Shown piece by piece: positions 8,695-16,942 of a stretch of 64,000 bases of DNA. Origin of the DNA: CAVVEC01 sp963770485 (GTDB lineage: Bacteria > Acidobacteriota > Terriglobia > Terriglobales > Acidobacteriaceae); NCBI GenBank assembly GCA_963770485.1, contig CAVYPX010000017.1, positions 62,001 through 126,000 of the forward strand, given 5' to 3'. Every line of letters begins with the position of its first letter. Position 1 is the first letter of the stretch. The position numbers and the translations under genes are program-made. Under the pieces are notes generated by a model, which worked only from the letters and a program-made list of their open reading frames with translations, was not told the origin of the DNA and did no database searches.

Positions 8695-9714
8695 ATGCCC
8701 AGCTATTCCATCGGGGTTGATCTAGGCGGGACGAATCTTCGCATCGCAGCCGTCGATGCCCAGGGACGCTTGCTCGAAAAAATCACGCTCGGCACGCAAG
8801 TAGCCTTGGGACGGGATCGCGTGGTCAGTGACATGTGCGAGGCCATCCAGCGCCTGGCGGGCAAGATTCGCGGGGATGGCTCACTGTTGGGGATTGGCAT
8901 TGGCGTACCCGGGATCATTGACATGAAAACCGGGATGGTCCACGAGTCGCCGAATCTGCCCGACTGGTCCGACTATCCCGCGCGTGACGAAATCCAAAAG
9001 CGACTGGGCACCACGGTAATTCTCGAGAACGATGCCAACTCCGCCGCTCTGGGCGAGAAATGGCTGGGTGCGGCGCGCGACTTTGACGACATGGCGATGC
9101 TGACGCTTGGCACCGGCGTCGGAGGCGGCTTGGTTCTCGGCGGTCGAATCTGGCATGGCATGACCGGCATGGCGGGGGAATTTGGCCATACGACTGTCGA
9201 ACCGGACGGCGCCCTTTGCGGCTGCGGTAACCGTGGATGCCTGGAGGCCTACGCTTCCGCGACCGCCGTGGTGCGAATGGCGCGGGAGGCCATTGCGAAC
9301 GGCGCTGCGCCTGGGCTTTCCCGAGCCGCTGATTCGAACGCTGAGTTCAGCGCCAAGGCGATTTACAACTTGGCCATCCAGGGAGACGAAGAGGCCAGGA
9401 AAATCTACCGCCGTGTAGGAAGGTCGCTGGGGATTGCCCTGTCCAATCTGGTGAATGCGCTGAATCTTCCCATGTATGTGATCGGCGGAGGTGTCTCCAG
9501 CGCCTGGGAGGCATTTTCGCCTGCGATCTTTGAGGAATTGCGGCGCCGCTCGATGGTGTTCGCCGCGACAGACCCTGAACCGTCGCCTGCGGGAGGAGAA
9601 GGAGCTTCCGCACATGTGAAGTCGGGAGGCTCGACCAAGACGATCATCACGCGGGCTTTATTGGGCAGTGACGCGGGGTTGTACGGAGCCGCGCGTCTGC
9701 CGATGGTGTCGTAA
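8695..9714 (+). CDS. ROK family sugar kinase (glucokinase-like)
   Basis: The 339-aa product has the ATP-binding start YSIGVDLGGTNLR, the sugar-site motif ENDANSAALGEKWLGAA, GTGVGGGL and the zinc-binding signature CGCGNRGCLEAY. The ATG at 8695 puts the phosphate-1 motif at the usual distance. An upstream ATG at 8671 and a TTG at 8659 are possible, but none has a strong ribosome-binding site. A ~20-aa glycine- and proline-rich insertion (about 292-311) precedes the last helix. It most likely phosphorylates glucose or another hexose. Confidence 0.88.
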   Translation: MPSYSIGVDLGGTNLRIAAVDAQGRLLEKITLGTQVALGRDRVVSDMCEAIQRLAGKIRGDGSLLGIGIGVPGIIDMKTGMVHESPNLPDWSDYPARDEIQKRLGTTVILENDANSAALGEKWLGAARDFDDMAMLTLGTGVGGGLVLGGRIWHGMTGMAGEFGHTTVEPDGALCGCGNRGCLEAYASATAVVRMAREAIANGAAPGLSRAADSNAEFSAKAIYNLAIQGDEEARKIYRRVGRSLGIALSNLVNALNLPMYVIGGGVSSAWEAFSPAIFEELRRRSMVFAATDPEPSPAGGEGASAHVKSGGSTKTIITRALLGSDAGLYGAARLPMVS

Positions 9715-9720
9715 GGGCCC

Positions 9721-9746
9721 TAGAGACCTTGCTTGCAACGTCTCTA
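9721..9746. repeat. Short palindromic hairpin between convergent genes
   Basis: TAGAGACCTTGC and GCAACGTCTCTA are inverted 12-bp arms with one mismatch around a TT loop. The hairpin lies in the 35-bp gap between the convergent ROK kinase and hisC genes. It has no T-run, so it is a repeat-like hairpin rather than a classical terminator. Confidence 0.6.
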
Positions 9747-9749
9747 CAG

Positions 9750-10877
9750 CTAGCGTACAGCTGCTTTCTCCGTTACCTTCTTGAACGCCCTCAGGAAAAT
9801 ATCATTCTGCTCGGGCGTGCCAATCGTGACGCGGATCGCGGTCGGCGCACCCCACGGGCCTAACGCCCGAATGATTACGCCTTCGGCCTGCAAGCGTTTG
9901 ACGACGGGAGCGGCATCCTCGCCCAGTTCGCAATAGAGGAAGTTGGCCCACGTCGGAACCACTCGAAATCCCAGCTCAGAAATTCCTTCCATGAGCCGTG
10001 GCGCTTGCTGTGCATTATTCTCGAGAGCCTTCCTGGTGTGAGCTTGATCGTCGAGCGCTGCCACTGCGGCTGCCTGGGCAACTACGGAAACCGAGAACGT
10101 GGTGCGCACGCGGGCGAAATAGGTCATCAACTCTGCCGGCCCAATCCCATACCCGACACGCACGCCGGCCAATCCGTGGGCCTTGGAAAAGGTGCGCAAC
10201 ACCACTACTTTGCGCTCCGCGTGAACGTAATCCAGTGAACGCGAGTACTCCACTCCGCGGGCGGGCGCGAACGTCTCGGCGAAATCGGAGTACGCTTCAT
10301 CCAGGATCACGATTACGTGATCGGGAACCTTATCCAGAAAGCGGTCCAGTTCTTCTGGCCCGACCATGGTGCCGGTGGGATTGTTGGGATTGGAGATGTA
10401 AATGATCCGGGTATTGCGATCGATGGCTGCGGCGATAGCGTCCAGGTCGAAGCCATCGCTTCGCATCGGGATTTGAATCAGTCGGCCGCCCGCCGCCTGA
10501 GTCGCAATGGGATACACAATGAACGAGCGTTCGCTGGTGATCGCGTTGAAGCCCGGCGCGAGCAACGTGCGCGCAATGATTCCCAGCAATGCAGTCGAGC
10601 CGGCCGTGGGGACGATTTGTTCCGGCTGCACTCCATGGTGCGCCGCCAATTTCTGGCGCAGTTCGCTGACGTCGTTGTCGGGGTAGAAATTGCACTCGGT
10701 GAGAGCGGCTTGCATCGCCTTCACCGCTTTGGGCGAGGGCCCGAAGGGATTCTCGTTCGAGGCCATTTTAATGCAGTCCACTTGGCTCTCCCGTTGTGCC
10801 TGGCGGAGCGATTTGCCCGGTGTGTACCCGCCCAGGTTACGAACGTGTTCGGGCACCAACTGGCTGAAGTCGCTCAT
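9750..10877 (-). CDS. hisC: Histidinol-phosphate aminotransferase
   Basis: The 375-aa product is a class I/II PLP aminotransferase. SNPNNPTGTMV binds the cofactor phosphate region, ILDEAYSDF supplies the PLP-contacting Asp and Tyr, and RTFSKAHGLAGVRVGYG carries the Schiff-base lysine. The N-terminal LGGYTPGKS is typical of HisC. It may also act on aromatic amino acids, as many HisC proteins do. It is the last gene of the leftward scpA-scpB-rluB cluster; no other his gene is in the window. Confidence 0.92.
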   Translation of the reverse strand: MSDFSQLVPEHVRNLGGYTPGKSLRQAQRESQVDCIKMASNENPFGPSPKAVKAMQAALTECNFYPDNDVSELRQKLAAHHGVQPEQIVPTAGSTALLGIIARTLLAPGFNAITSERSFIVYPIATQAAGGRLIQIPMRSDGFDLDAIAAAIDRNTRIIYISNPNNPTGTMVGPEELDRFLDKVPDHVIVILDEAYSDFAETFAPARGVEYSRSLDYVHAERKVVVLRTFSKAHGLAGVRVGYGIGPAELMTYFARVRTTFSVSVVAQAAAVAALDDQAHTRKALENNAQQAPRLMEGISELGFRVVPTWANFLYCELGEDAAPVVKRLQAEGVIIRALGPWGAPTAIRVTIGTPEQNDIFLRAFKKVTEKAAVR

Positions 10878-10946
10878 GCGGTCTCTTTAATCTTTACCAT
10901 GTCGGCGGGCGAAGTGTCACCTGCGGTTGTGCCTACATCGGCGCGT

Positions 10947-11678
10947 TTACTTGGCAAGCGACCTCAGTTTTGTGACTTCCTCAGGCTTCAGTTTGCGGAA
11001 TTCGCCTGGATGCACATCCAACTCGAGTGGACCGTAACGCACCCGTTTGATCTTTTCCACGTGATGACCAATTTCTTCGAACATGCGCCGAATCTGGCGA
11101 TTCTTGCCTTCGATCAATGTGACTTCGTACCAGGGGTTGGCGGATTCGCGGATCACACGGATCTTGGCCGGGGCGGTTTTGACCCTCCTTCCGCGATCGG
11201 AAGCAATGAAAATGCCTTCCCGCAACCTGGCCAGACCATCCGCCGGTGGATTGCCGGCCACCTTCACCATGTAGGTCTTGGGCACGTGCGATGCGGCTTT
11301 CATCAGGCGGTTGGCGAAGTCGCCGTCGTTGGTCAGCAGCAGCAAGCCCTCGCTGGCGTAGTCGAGGCGGCCGACGGGATACACCCGCGCTCCCACTCCG
11401 TGAAGCAGATCCATGACGGTCGGGCGGTGTTCAGGATCGCGCAGCGTAGTTACGTATCCCTTCGGCTTGTTCATCAGCAGATACACGTGCCGCTCCGGCC
11501 CGTGAAGCAGCTTTCCGTTCACGCGGATGTGATCGTGCCCGGAATCGGCCTTAGTGCCGAGTTCTGTGACAATCTGGCCATTGACCGACACCAACCCGCC
11601 GGTAATCAGTTCCTCGGCCTTGCGGCGCGAGGCGATTCCGGCGGCAGCGATGATTTTTTGCAAGCGCTCAGCGGGCAT
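10947..11678 (-). CDS. rluB: RsuA/RluB-family rRNA pseudouridine synthase
   Basis: The 243-aa product has an N-terminal S4 RNA-binding domain (ERLQKIIAAAGIASRRKAEELI, about 4-25). The catalytic domain contains VGRLDYASEGLLLLTNDG with the nucleophilic Asp. Its position beside scpAB is the common arrangement for rluB, which modifies 23S rRNA near position 2605. RsuA and RluE cannot be fully excluded, but the context favours RluB. Confidence 0.9.
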   Translation of the reverse strand: MPAERLQKIIAAAGIASRRKAEELITGGLVSVNGQIVTELGTKADSGHDHIRVNGKLLHGPERHVYLLMNKPKGYVTTLRDPEHRPTVMDLLHGVGARVYPVGRLDYASEGLLLLTNDGDFANRLMKAASHVPKTYMVKVAGNPPADGLARLREGIFIASDRGRRVKTAPAKIRVIRESANPWYEVTLIEGKNRQIRRMFEEIGHHVEKIKRVRYGPLELDVHPGEFRKLKPEEVTKLRSLAK

Positions 11679-11735
11679 GGGAGTTCAACATGAATAGTTC
11701 ACAACTGCTGGGGCATTAGGCACAGGGCAACAGGG

Positions 11736-12200
11736 CTAGCTGCGTTCGATCTGTGTCCATCCACCGTCAGGGGACTTCACCCAGATATCGCCGCGCATGT
11801 CGCGCCATTCACCGAACGGTCGATCCACCTTCGAATCTGAGCCGATCCGGAGAACGTTACCATCGGGATCTTCGATCTGCATCTCATACGCCCATTCGTA
11901 GTTGGTTGGCGGATGCCGGACGTTGGCTCCCTTGCTCGTGTACTCCTCGAATAGAGGCTCGATGTCCTCTACACCGATCCAGACCCAGGTCCCGGGATTT
12001 CCCTGGTCACCTTCGCATAACATGATGTGGCAACGACCTCGTGAGACCGATGCGATAATACCCGCGCCCTGCCAATCCACCTTGAACCCAAGTACTCCCA
12101 CGTAGTGGTCGATGCTGGCCGAAAGGCTTCGAACCGGGAAAATTGGTGTGACTCCTTCAAAAACGGTTGTAGCCGCTTTCAATGGCTCGATTACTGACAT
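11736..12200 (-). CDS. Glyoxalase/VOC superfamily protein
   Basis: The 154-aa product has one beta-alpha-beta-beta-beta module pair (FPVRSLSASIDHYVGVLGFKVDW; VWIGVEDIEPLFEEYTSKGANVRHPP; EMQIEDPDGNVLRIGSDS). This matches bleomycin-resistance and glyoxalase-like metalloproteins. The C-terminal extension KSPDGGWTQIERS is short. It is inserted between rluB and scpB in the cluster. The substrate is unknown. Confidence 0.85.
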   Translation of the reverse strand: MSVIEPLKAATTVFEGVTPIFPVRSLSASIDHYVGVLGFKVDWQGAGIIASVSRGRCHIMLCEGDQGNPGTWVWIGVEDIEPLFEEYTSKGANVRHPPTNYEWAYEMQIEDPDGNVLRIGSDSKVDRPFGEWRDMRGDIWVKSPDGGWTQIERS

Positions 12201-12236
12201 TTTGCGGATTCCTCCTGATCGAGGTTCACGGGCTGA

Positions 12237-12953
12237 TTACGCTGCACCGTCGCGAGCTCTGCTTTCCACATGCTCCGCCGATTCGGCGTCTTCGAGGATC
12301 GCCTGCGCCTCCGCTACTTCAACGGTTTCGGATTTCGGCGAAACCTCATGGCTTGAAGCTTGGCCCTCGACTGCCAACAAATCACTCTGGAACGATTCGG
12401 CGACCAATTTCTCGAACTCTTCCATGCTGGGCAGTTCGCCGACGTCTTTCAGACCAAAGCGCAAGAGGAATTCCTTGGTAGTCTTGTAAAGGATGGGTCG
12501 CCCGATCACAGCCTTGCGGCCGGCGGTTGTGATCAGCTTGCGATCCAGCAACGTGGCAATCACTCCGCCTGCGTCCACTCCACGAATCTCACTGATCTCG
12601 GGCACGGTGACCGGCTGCTTGTACGCGATTACCGCCAGAGTTTCAAGCGCGGGCAGTGAGAGGCGAATGGGCGGCTTCAGGCTCTTGGCGAAGGCGCGGA
12701 CCACATCGTGATATTCAGGCTTCGTAGACATGCGATATCCGCCGGCAACTTGACGGATTTCGATTCCGTGATCCGGAGAGTAGTGGTCGGCGATCAGTTC
12801 TTCCAGCGCCGCCCGAACTTGTAATTTGAGCTCGGTCGCGTCAGCGGCGCCTTCACTCACAACCGAGTCCTTGACCAATTGGATGATTTGCTCCAACGTG
12901 ACCGGCGTCTCCGCCGCGTAGATGATAGCTTCGAGTTTAGCTTTAAGGCTCAT
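12237..12953 (-). CDS. scpB: Segregation and condensation protein B
   Basis: The 238-aa product is a winged-helix kleisin partner of the SMC-ScpA condensin. Diagnostic is LSLPALETLAVIAYKQPVTVPEISEIRGVDAGGVIATLLDRKLI with a following GRPILYKTTKEFLLRFGL. An acidic tail (about 200-238) is extra and probably disordered. It lies downstream of scpA, separated by a repeat-filled 257-bp gap. Confidence 0.94.
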   Translation of the reverse strand: MSLKAKLEAIIYAAETPVTLEQIIQLVKDSVVSEGAADATELKLQVRAALEELIADHYSPDHGIEIRQVAGGYRMSTKPEYHDVVRAFAKSLKPPIRLSLPALETLAVIAYKQPVTVPEISEIRGVDAGGVIATLLDRKLITTAGRKAVIGRPILYKTTKEFLLRFGLKDVGELPSMEEFEKLVAESFQSDLLAVEGQASSHEVSPKSETVEVAEAQAILEDAESAEHVESRARDGAA

Positions 12954-12968
12954 ATGTAATTCGCATTT

Positions 12969-13029
12969 GTCATCCTGAGCGCAGCTTGTCGATTGGCTTG
13001 CGAATCGACATGCGGAGTCGAAGGATCCC
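12969..13029 (+). repeat. Family A hairpin repeat, copy 4
   Basis: The arms are GTCATCCTGAGCG and AGTCGAAGGATCCC. The central stem is TGTCGATT with AATCGACA. It is inverted relative to copy 5 across the scpB-scpA gap. Confidence 0.85.
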
Positions 13030-13141
13030 GAGCAGTCAGTTGCAATCTCAACGGATCAAGGCGTTCTCACTACGTATCCCAACCCTCCGCGATAGCGTTG
13101 GTAGAACACCTCGAAGCGTTCATAGTGAATCCTACTTTGCC

Positions 13142-13202
13142 GGGGTCCTTCGACTTCACAAAAACTTCGCTTCGCGAAGTTTTTGCTCCGCTCAGGATGA
13201 CA
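13142..13202 (-). repeat. Family A hairpin repeat, copy 5
   Basis: The outer arms are the same as in copies 1-4. The centre AAAAACTTCG-CTTCG-CGAAGTTTTT is a perfect 10-bp stem. It lies 8 bp past the scpA stop, so it may attenuate read-through from scpA into scpB. Confidence 0.85.
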
Positions 13203-13209
13203 GGTTGCT

Positions 13210-14091
13210 CTACCGCCAGTCATCGCGCACGGCGGCGTGCTCCGACATTACTGCTTCAAACCCTACATGCTTGCGCAACAGGATTTCGCCAAACAAGCGG
13301 TCCTGCCGCAATTGGATGGCCTGCAGACGCACCAATTCCAGAAGCGCCAAAAACATGCAGACCAGCGACTGCCTTGACTCGATGTTGCGCAGCAATTGCC
13401 TCAAACGGATTGGCCGGTCTTCCAGCGCCAAGCGACGCCGCAAGTATTCGATCATTTGCCCGACCGTCACCGTCTCCTCGTCTACCTGGATCATCGGCCG
13501 GTTGCGCGCGCGGTCAAGAATCTGCTGGAACGTCTTCACCAGGTCAATGACCTCGGCGGCGATCTCCGGCTCCGTGCCTTCCGCCTCCATGAACTCCTTG
13601 ATCGCCGGGTTCGACCGGACGGCGTCTTCGATCTGCTGCTTCTGCATGAGCATCTGGGCAGCCGACTTGAATTTCTCATGCTCAATTAGCCGATTGACCA
13701 GTTCCGCGCGCGGGTCGTCTTCCGCTTCGGAAGCCGCGGCGGGATCGCGCGGCAACAGCATTTTCGACTTGATGTGGATCAGCACGGCAGCCATGTAGAT
13801 GAACTCGGCTGCTACATTCACATCGAGCTCGCGCAGCTTTTCTACGTAGGCCAGGTACTGTGCGGTGATCTTCGCAATCGGGATATCGTAAATATCGATA
13901 TCTTGCCTGCGAATGAGATCGAGCAGCAGGTCGAGTGGGCCCTGGTACACATCTCCGACCATGACCGCGAATGGGAAGTCACTTTCTTGTTGCCGGGTAG
14001 TGTGTCCCGTGACAAGTTCGGGCTGCGCCGGCGTGGTGGGCGCGACCTTTAAGGCCGATGTTCCGGAGACGGGATGTGACTCGTCGCTCAT
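13210..14091 (-). CDS. scpA: Segregation and condensation protein A (kleisin)
   Basis: The 293-aa kleisin bridges SMC heads. The conserved N-terminal segment is VYQGPLDLLLDLIRRQDIDIYDIPIAKITAQYLAYVEKL (about 49-87), preceded by a ~40-residue low-complexity leader. The C-terminal winged helix runs from about 215 (ESRQSLVCMFLALLELVRLQAI). It is upstream of scpB in the usual order and follows trpS by ~14 bp. Confidence 0.94.
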   Translation of the reverse strand: MSDESHPVSGTSALKVAPTTPAQPELVTGHTTRQQESDFPFAVMVGDVYQGPLDLLLDLIRRQDIDIYDIPIAKITAQYLAYVEKLRELDVNVAAEFIYMAAVLIHIKSKMLLPRDPAAASEAEDDPRAELVNRLIEHEKFKSAAQMLMQKQQIEDAVRSNPAIKEFMEAEGTEPEIAAEVIDLVKTFQQILDRARNRPMIQVDEETVTVGQMIEYLRRRLALEDRPIRLRQLLRNIESRQSLVCMFLALLELVRLQAIQLRQDRLFGEILLRKHVGFEAVMSEHAAVRDDWR

Positions 14092-14105
14092 CGTTCCATG
14101 CGCTA

Positions 14106-15188
14106 CTACTTTGAGGCCTGTGGCTTCGCTGGGGCTTGGTATTCCAGCGACATCTTCATTGCTTGCCGCACTTCGGCCATGGTCGTGTCAGCGACCTGCC
14201 GCGCCTTGGCCGAACCTGCCTCCAGAATATCCCAAGCCAGGCGCGGATTGTCCTCGTATTTCTTGCGGCGCTCCTGCATGGGATTCAAGATGTTAACTAG
14301 GGCGTCGGCAACCCAGCCCTTGCACTCGATGCACCCGATTCCGGCCGACCGGCAACCCTCGTTCACTTTCGCCATTGTGCCGGGACTGCTGAAAATCTTG
14401 TGCAAGTCTCCGACTGGGCAAACGTCGGGATTGCCTTTGTCGGTGCGGCGGATGCGTGCGGGGTCGGTCACCATGGTCTTCAGTTTCTGCCGCACCACCG
14501 GCTCGGGGTCGGTGAGCATGACGGTGTTTCCGTACGACTTCGACATCTTGCGGCCGTCGGTGCCCGGAAGCTTTGGGGCGGGCGTGAGCAGCGGCTGCGG
14601 CTCGGGGAAGACCTCACTGTTGTTTAGCTTGTAAAACTGATTGAACCGCCGCGCGACTTCGCGGGTCAACTCGACATGCGCTACCTGGTCCGCCCCCACC
14701 GGAACAAAGTCGCCTTTGTAAATGAGAATATCTGCCGCTTGCAGCACCGGATAACCGAGAAAACCGTAGGTGCCCAAGTCCTTTTCTGTGATGTTCTCGC
14801 GCTGCTCTTTGTACGTGGGCACGCGTTCCAGCCAGCCGAGCGGAGTGATCATCGAAAACAATAAGTGCAATTCAGCGTGCTGCGGCACGTGCGACTGGAT
14901 GAACAGGACGCATCGCTCGGGGTCAAGGCCGGCGGCCAGCCAGTCGAGCAGGACTTCTACCGAATTCTCCTTGATTCGTGACGTGTCGGCGTAGTCGGTG
15001 GTGAGCGCGTGCCAGTCGGCGACGAAGAAAAAGCACTCGTACTGATCCTGCATGCGCACCCAGTTGTCCAGGGCGCCGACAAAATTCCCCAGGTGCAGCT
15101 TGCCGGTGGAGCGCATGCCGCTGAGCACGCGTTTGCGGCCCTCGGAAGAAGTGCGATCGGAAGCAGGAGGATTGGATCCAGAGGGCAT
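14106..15188 (-). CDS. trpS: Tryptophanyl-tRNA synthetase
   Basis: The 360-aa class I synthetase has TGKLHLGNFVG as its HIGH-equivalent motif (about 27-37) and RKMSKSYGN as KMSKS. An N-terminal extension of about 17 residues (SGSNPPASDRTSSEGRKR) precedes the conserved VLSGMRSTG, so the true start could be slightly internal. The ATG overlaps the stop of the M50 protease gene, indicating translational coupling. Confidence 0.95.
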   Translation of the reverse strand: MPSGSNPPASDRTSSEGRKRVLSGMRSTGKLHLGNFVGALDNWVRMQDQYECFFFVADWHALTTDYADTSRIKENSVEVLLDWLAAGLDPERCVLFIQSHVPQHAELHLLFSMITPLGWLERVPTYKEQRENITEKDLGTYGFLGYPVLQAADILIYKGDFVPVGADQVAHVELTREVARRFNQFYKLNNSEVFPEPQPLLTPAPKLPGTDGRKMSKSYGNTVMLTDPEPVVRQKLKTMVTDPARIRRTDKGNPDVCPVGDLHKIFSSPGTMAKVNEGCRSAGIGCIECKGWVADALVNILNPMQERRKKYEDNPRLAWDILEAGSAKARQVADTTMAEVRQAMKMSLEYQAPAKPQASK

Positions 15189-15865
15189 CAGATTCTCAGT
15201 AAGATGGAAATGTAAAGGAATAACACAGGGCGGATCAAAGCCATGAGGAAATTGCCCCCAAAAAAGACCAAGGCCATCAATCCGAAAATTCCCACCGTGT
15301 CATACACCTGCCGCACCCTGTCGGAGAGGAAATGACGCAGCACATGACTACCATCGAGCGGTGGCACAGGAATGAGGTTAAAGACTGCCAGCAAAACATT
15401 GATCACAAGCACTTCATAAAGGAGCAGGCTTACCGGTACCAGGGCAGAGTTGCCCAAAGCAAGGCCGCGTAACGCACCTTGAACGATTACCCGGCCGTCT
15501 GGCGCAACCACGGCTATGGCCGCCAACAAAATCGTGGCGCCCGTCGCTACTATGAAATTACTCACCGGGCCCGCCACTGCCGTCAGAATGTCATCCAGCA
15601 CGGGGTTCTTGAAATTGCGCGGGTCGACCGGCGTGGGCTTGGCCCATCCAATCACGGGGAGATGAGTCAGCATCGCAATTAGAGGCAGCACGACGGTGCC
15701 GATGGGATCGATATGGCGAATAGGATTGAGCGAAACTCGTCCCAGCATCCGCGCAGTCGGGTCGCCCCGGCGACTTGCCATCCAGGCGTGTGCCGACTCG
15801 TGAATGCTGATCGCAAACAAAAAGGCGATCACTTGGAACAGGATGTCAACATGCTGCAGGGTCAT
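15188..15865 (-). CDS. Site-2 protease-type (M50) membrane zinc metalloprotease
   Basis: The 225-aa multi-spanning product has the active site ISIHESAHAWMASRRGD in the first membrane segment (HExxH form, about 20-24). The third metal ligand is in NLIPVPPLDGSHV (about 167). This is the short FtsRsp/YwhC-like M50B group without a PDZ domain. The cluster with trpS, scpA and scpB is recurrent in several phyla. The substrate is unknown. Confidence 0.93.
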   Translation of the reverse strand: MTLQHVDILFQVIAFLFAISIHESAHAWMASRRGDPTARMLGRVSLNPIRHIDPIGTVVLPLIAMLTHLPVIGWAKPTPVDPRNFKNPVLDDILTAVAGPVSNFIVATGATILLAAIAVVAPDGRVIVQGALRGLALGNSALVPVSLLLYEVLVINVLLAVFNLIPVPPLDGSHVLRHFLSDRVRQVYDTVGIFGLMALVFFGGNFLMALIRPVLFLYISILLRI

Positions 15866-15948
15866 TCGATGTTGAACTTGATACTAACATGGAAGACTCG
15901 GAAATACGGGGAGATCAGGCAGCTTTGCGGCCTCCAAAGCTGTGCCCG

Positions 15949-16761
15949 CTACCGGTTTTCGAAGGCCTTGCGCAGTTCTTCCGGCGCGATCGGCTTCACC
16001 TTGACCGGCTTGGCGGGAACGCCGCCGACCACGTGAAAGGGCTCAACATTTTTGGACGCCACCCCCATCGAACCGACCATGCCATGTTCGCCGACTTTCA
16101 CACCACTGAGCACGGTGGCGTGATAGGTGATGCGGGCCTTGGGACCGATTTCTGTCCTCTGATTGTTGACGATCATGCCGTCGTTGAGGTCATGGGCATG
16201 CGAATACACATTGGCGTAATCGGAAATCGATGAGCCCTCATGGATGATGATCTCGCCGCGATCGTCCAGCAGCACATATTTGTGAATGGTGCAGTTGTCT
16301 TCAATGGTCAGGTTGTATCCGAAGGAAATTTCGACGCCGTGAAAGATCTTCACGTTCTGGCCGCAGTGTTTGAGCACGTGGCGCGCTAGCATGGCGCGAA
16401 CCCGATGTCCCAGCCAGTGATTCAGGCCCAGGGGAGAGCGGTCGTACATCATCCAGAACCAGATGAGCGGCTTGCGCTCGTTGTACTTCGTGACATCGAC
16501 GTCGCCGTAGGTCTCGGGCTCGAGCGTGGCATTGCGTGGGTCGAAGGAGTGAATCAGAGCCTGTTCCGCCCACGGGTTGCCTGGGTTCGGCGCCATGTAA
16601 GGGCGACCAAGGTAGAGTTCATGCAGGGCATTCCGGACCACCTTGTTGCGATGTCCCGGGTCGCGATTCATAAACTCCTGGTCGAGCCGGTCAATCCACG
16701 CCAGGAACGCCTTTTCGGCGGCGGGAGTCGGGTTGAGAACACGATATTCGTATCGGGGCAT
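15949..16761 (-). CDS. Left-handed beta-helix (hexapeptide) acyltransferase
   Basis: The 270-aa product begins MPRYEYRVLNPTPAAEKAF. The ATG at 16761 has GAGGCG 4-5 nt upstream; an in-frame extension to 16803 is not supported. From about residue 140 the hexapeptide pattern appears (VKIFHGVEISFGYNLTIEDNCTIHKYVLLDDRGEIIIHEG), ending with the GVPAKPVK signature. It belongs to the WbbJ/maltose-acetyltransferase-like group, which usually acetylates sugars. The donor and acceptor are unknown. Confidence 0.85.
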   Translation of the reverse strand: MPRYEYRVLNPTPAAEKAFLAWIDRLDQEFMNRDPGHRNKVVRNALHELYLGRPYMAPNPGNPWAEQALIHSFDPRNATLEPETYGDVDVTKYNERKPLIWFWMMYDRSPLGLNHWLGHRVRAMLARHVLKHCGQNVKIFHGVEISFGYNLTIEDNCTIHKYVLLDDRGEIIIHEGSSISDYANVYSHAHDLNDGMIVNNQRTEIGPKARITYHATVLSGVKVGEHGMVGSMGVASKNVEPFHVVGGVPAKPVKVKPIAPEELRKAFENR

Positions 16762-16836
16762 AATCGCCTCGCTGACTAATGGCGGAATCTTAAAACATAG
16801 CATATTCGCCGGGGAGAACCGTCAAGGCGGATTCTC

Positions 16837-16897
16837 CACCACAGAGGCACAGGGTCACAGAGTTAACCCTTTTGGGTGTCTCTGTGACTCTGTGGTG
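16837..16897. repeat. Inverted CACAGAG-type repeat
   Basis: The left arm CACCACAGAGGCACAGGGTC is built of ~8-bp CACAGAG words. The right arm ends CTCTGTGGTG and is its imperfect reverse complement. It lies in the divergent gap between the acyltransferase and the transporter. Confidence 0.65.
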
Positions 16898-16923
16898 AAT
16901 AACTCCAGCCACAAGGGATGCTT

Positions 16924-16929
16924 TATAAT
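16924..16929 (+). promoter_or_regulatory. Consensus -10 hexamer close to start codon
   Basis: TATAAT lies 13 bp upstream of the transporter GTG. No good -35 is visible. If it is used, transcription would begin about 7 nt before the start codon. Confidence 0.45.
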
Positions 16930-16942
16930 TCGCGCCATTCGC

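Noticed and set aside
10317..11693. 458-aa plus-strand frame opposite hisC and rluB
   Set aside because: It is antisense to two clearly recognisable genes and shows no family motif.
16643..16942. Long N-terminal extension of the APC transporter
   Set aside because: It overlaps the divergent acyltransferase start and an inverted repeat; the first transmembrane helix begins just after GTG 16943.
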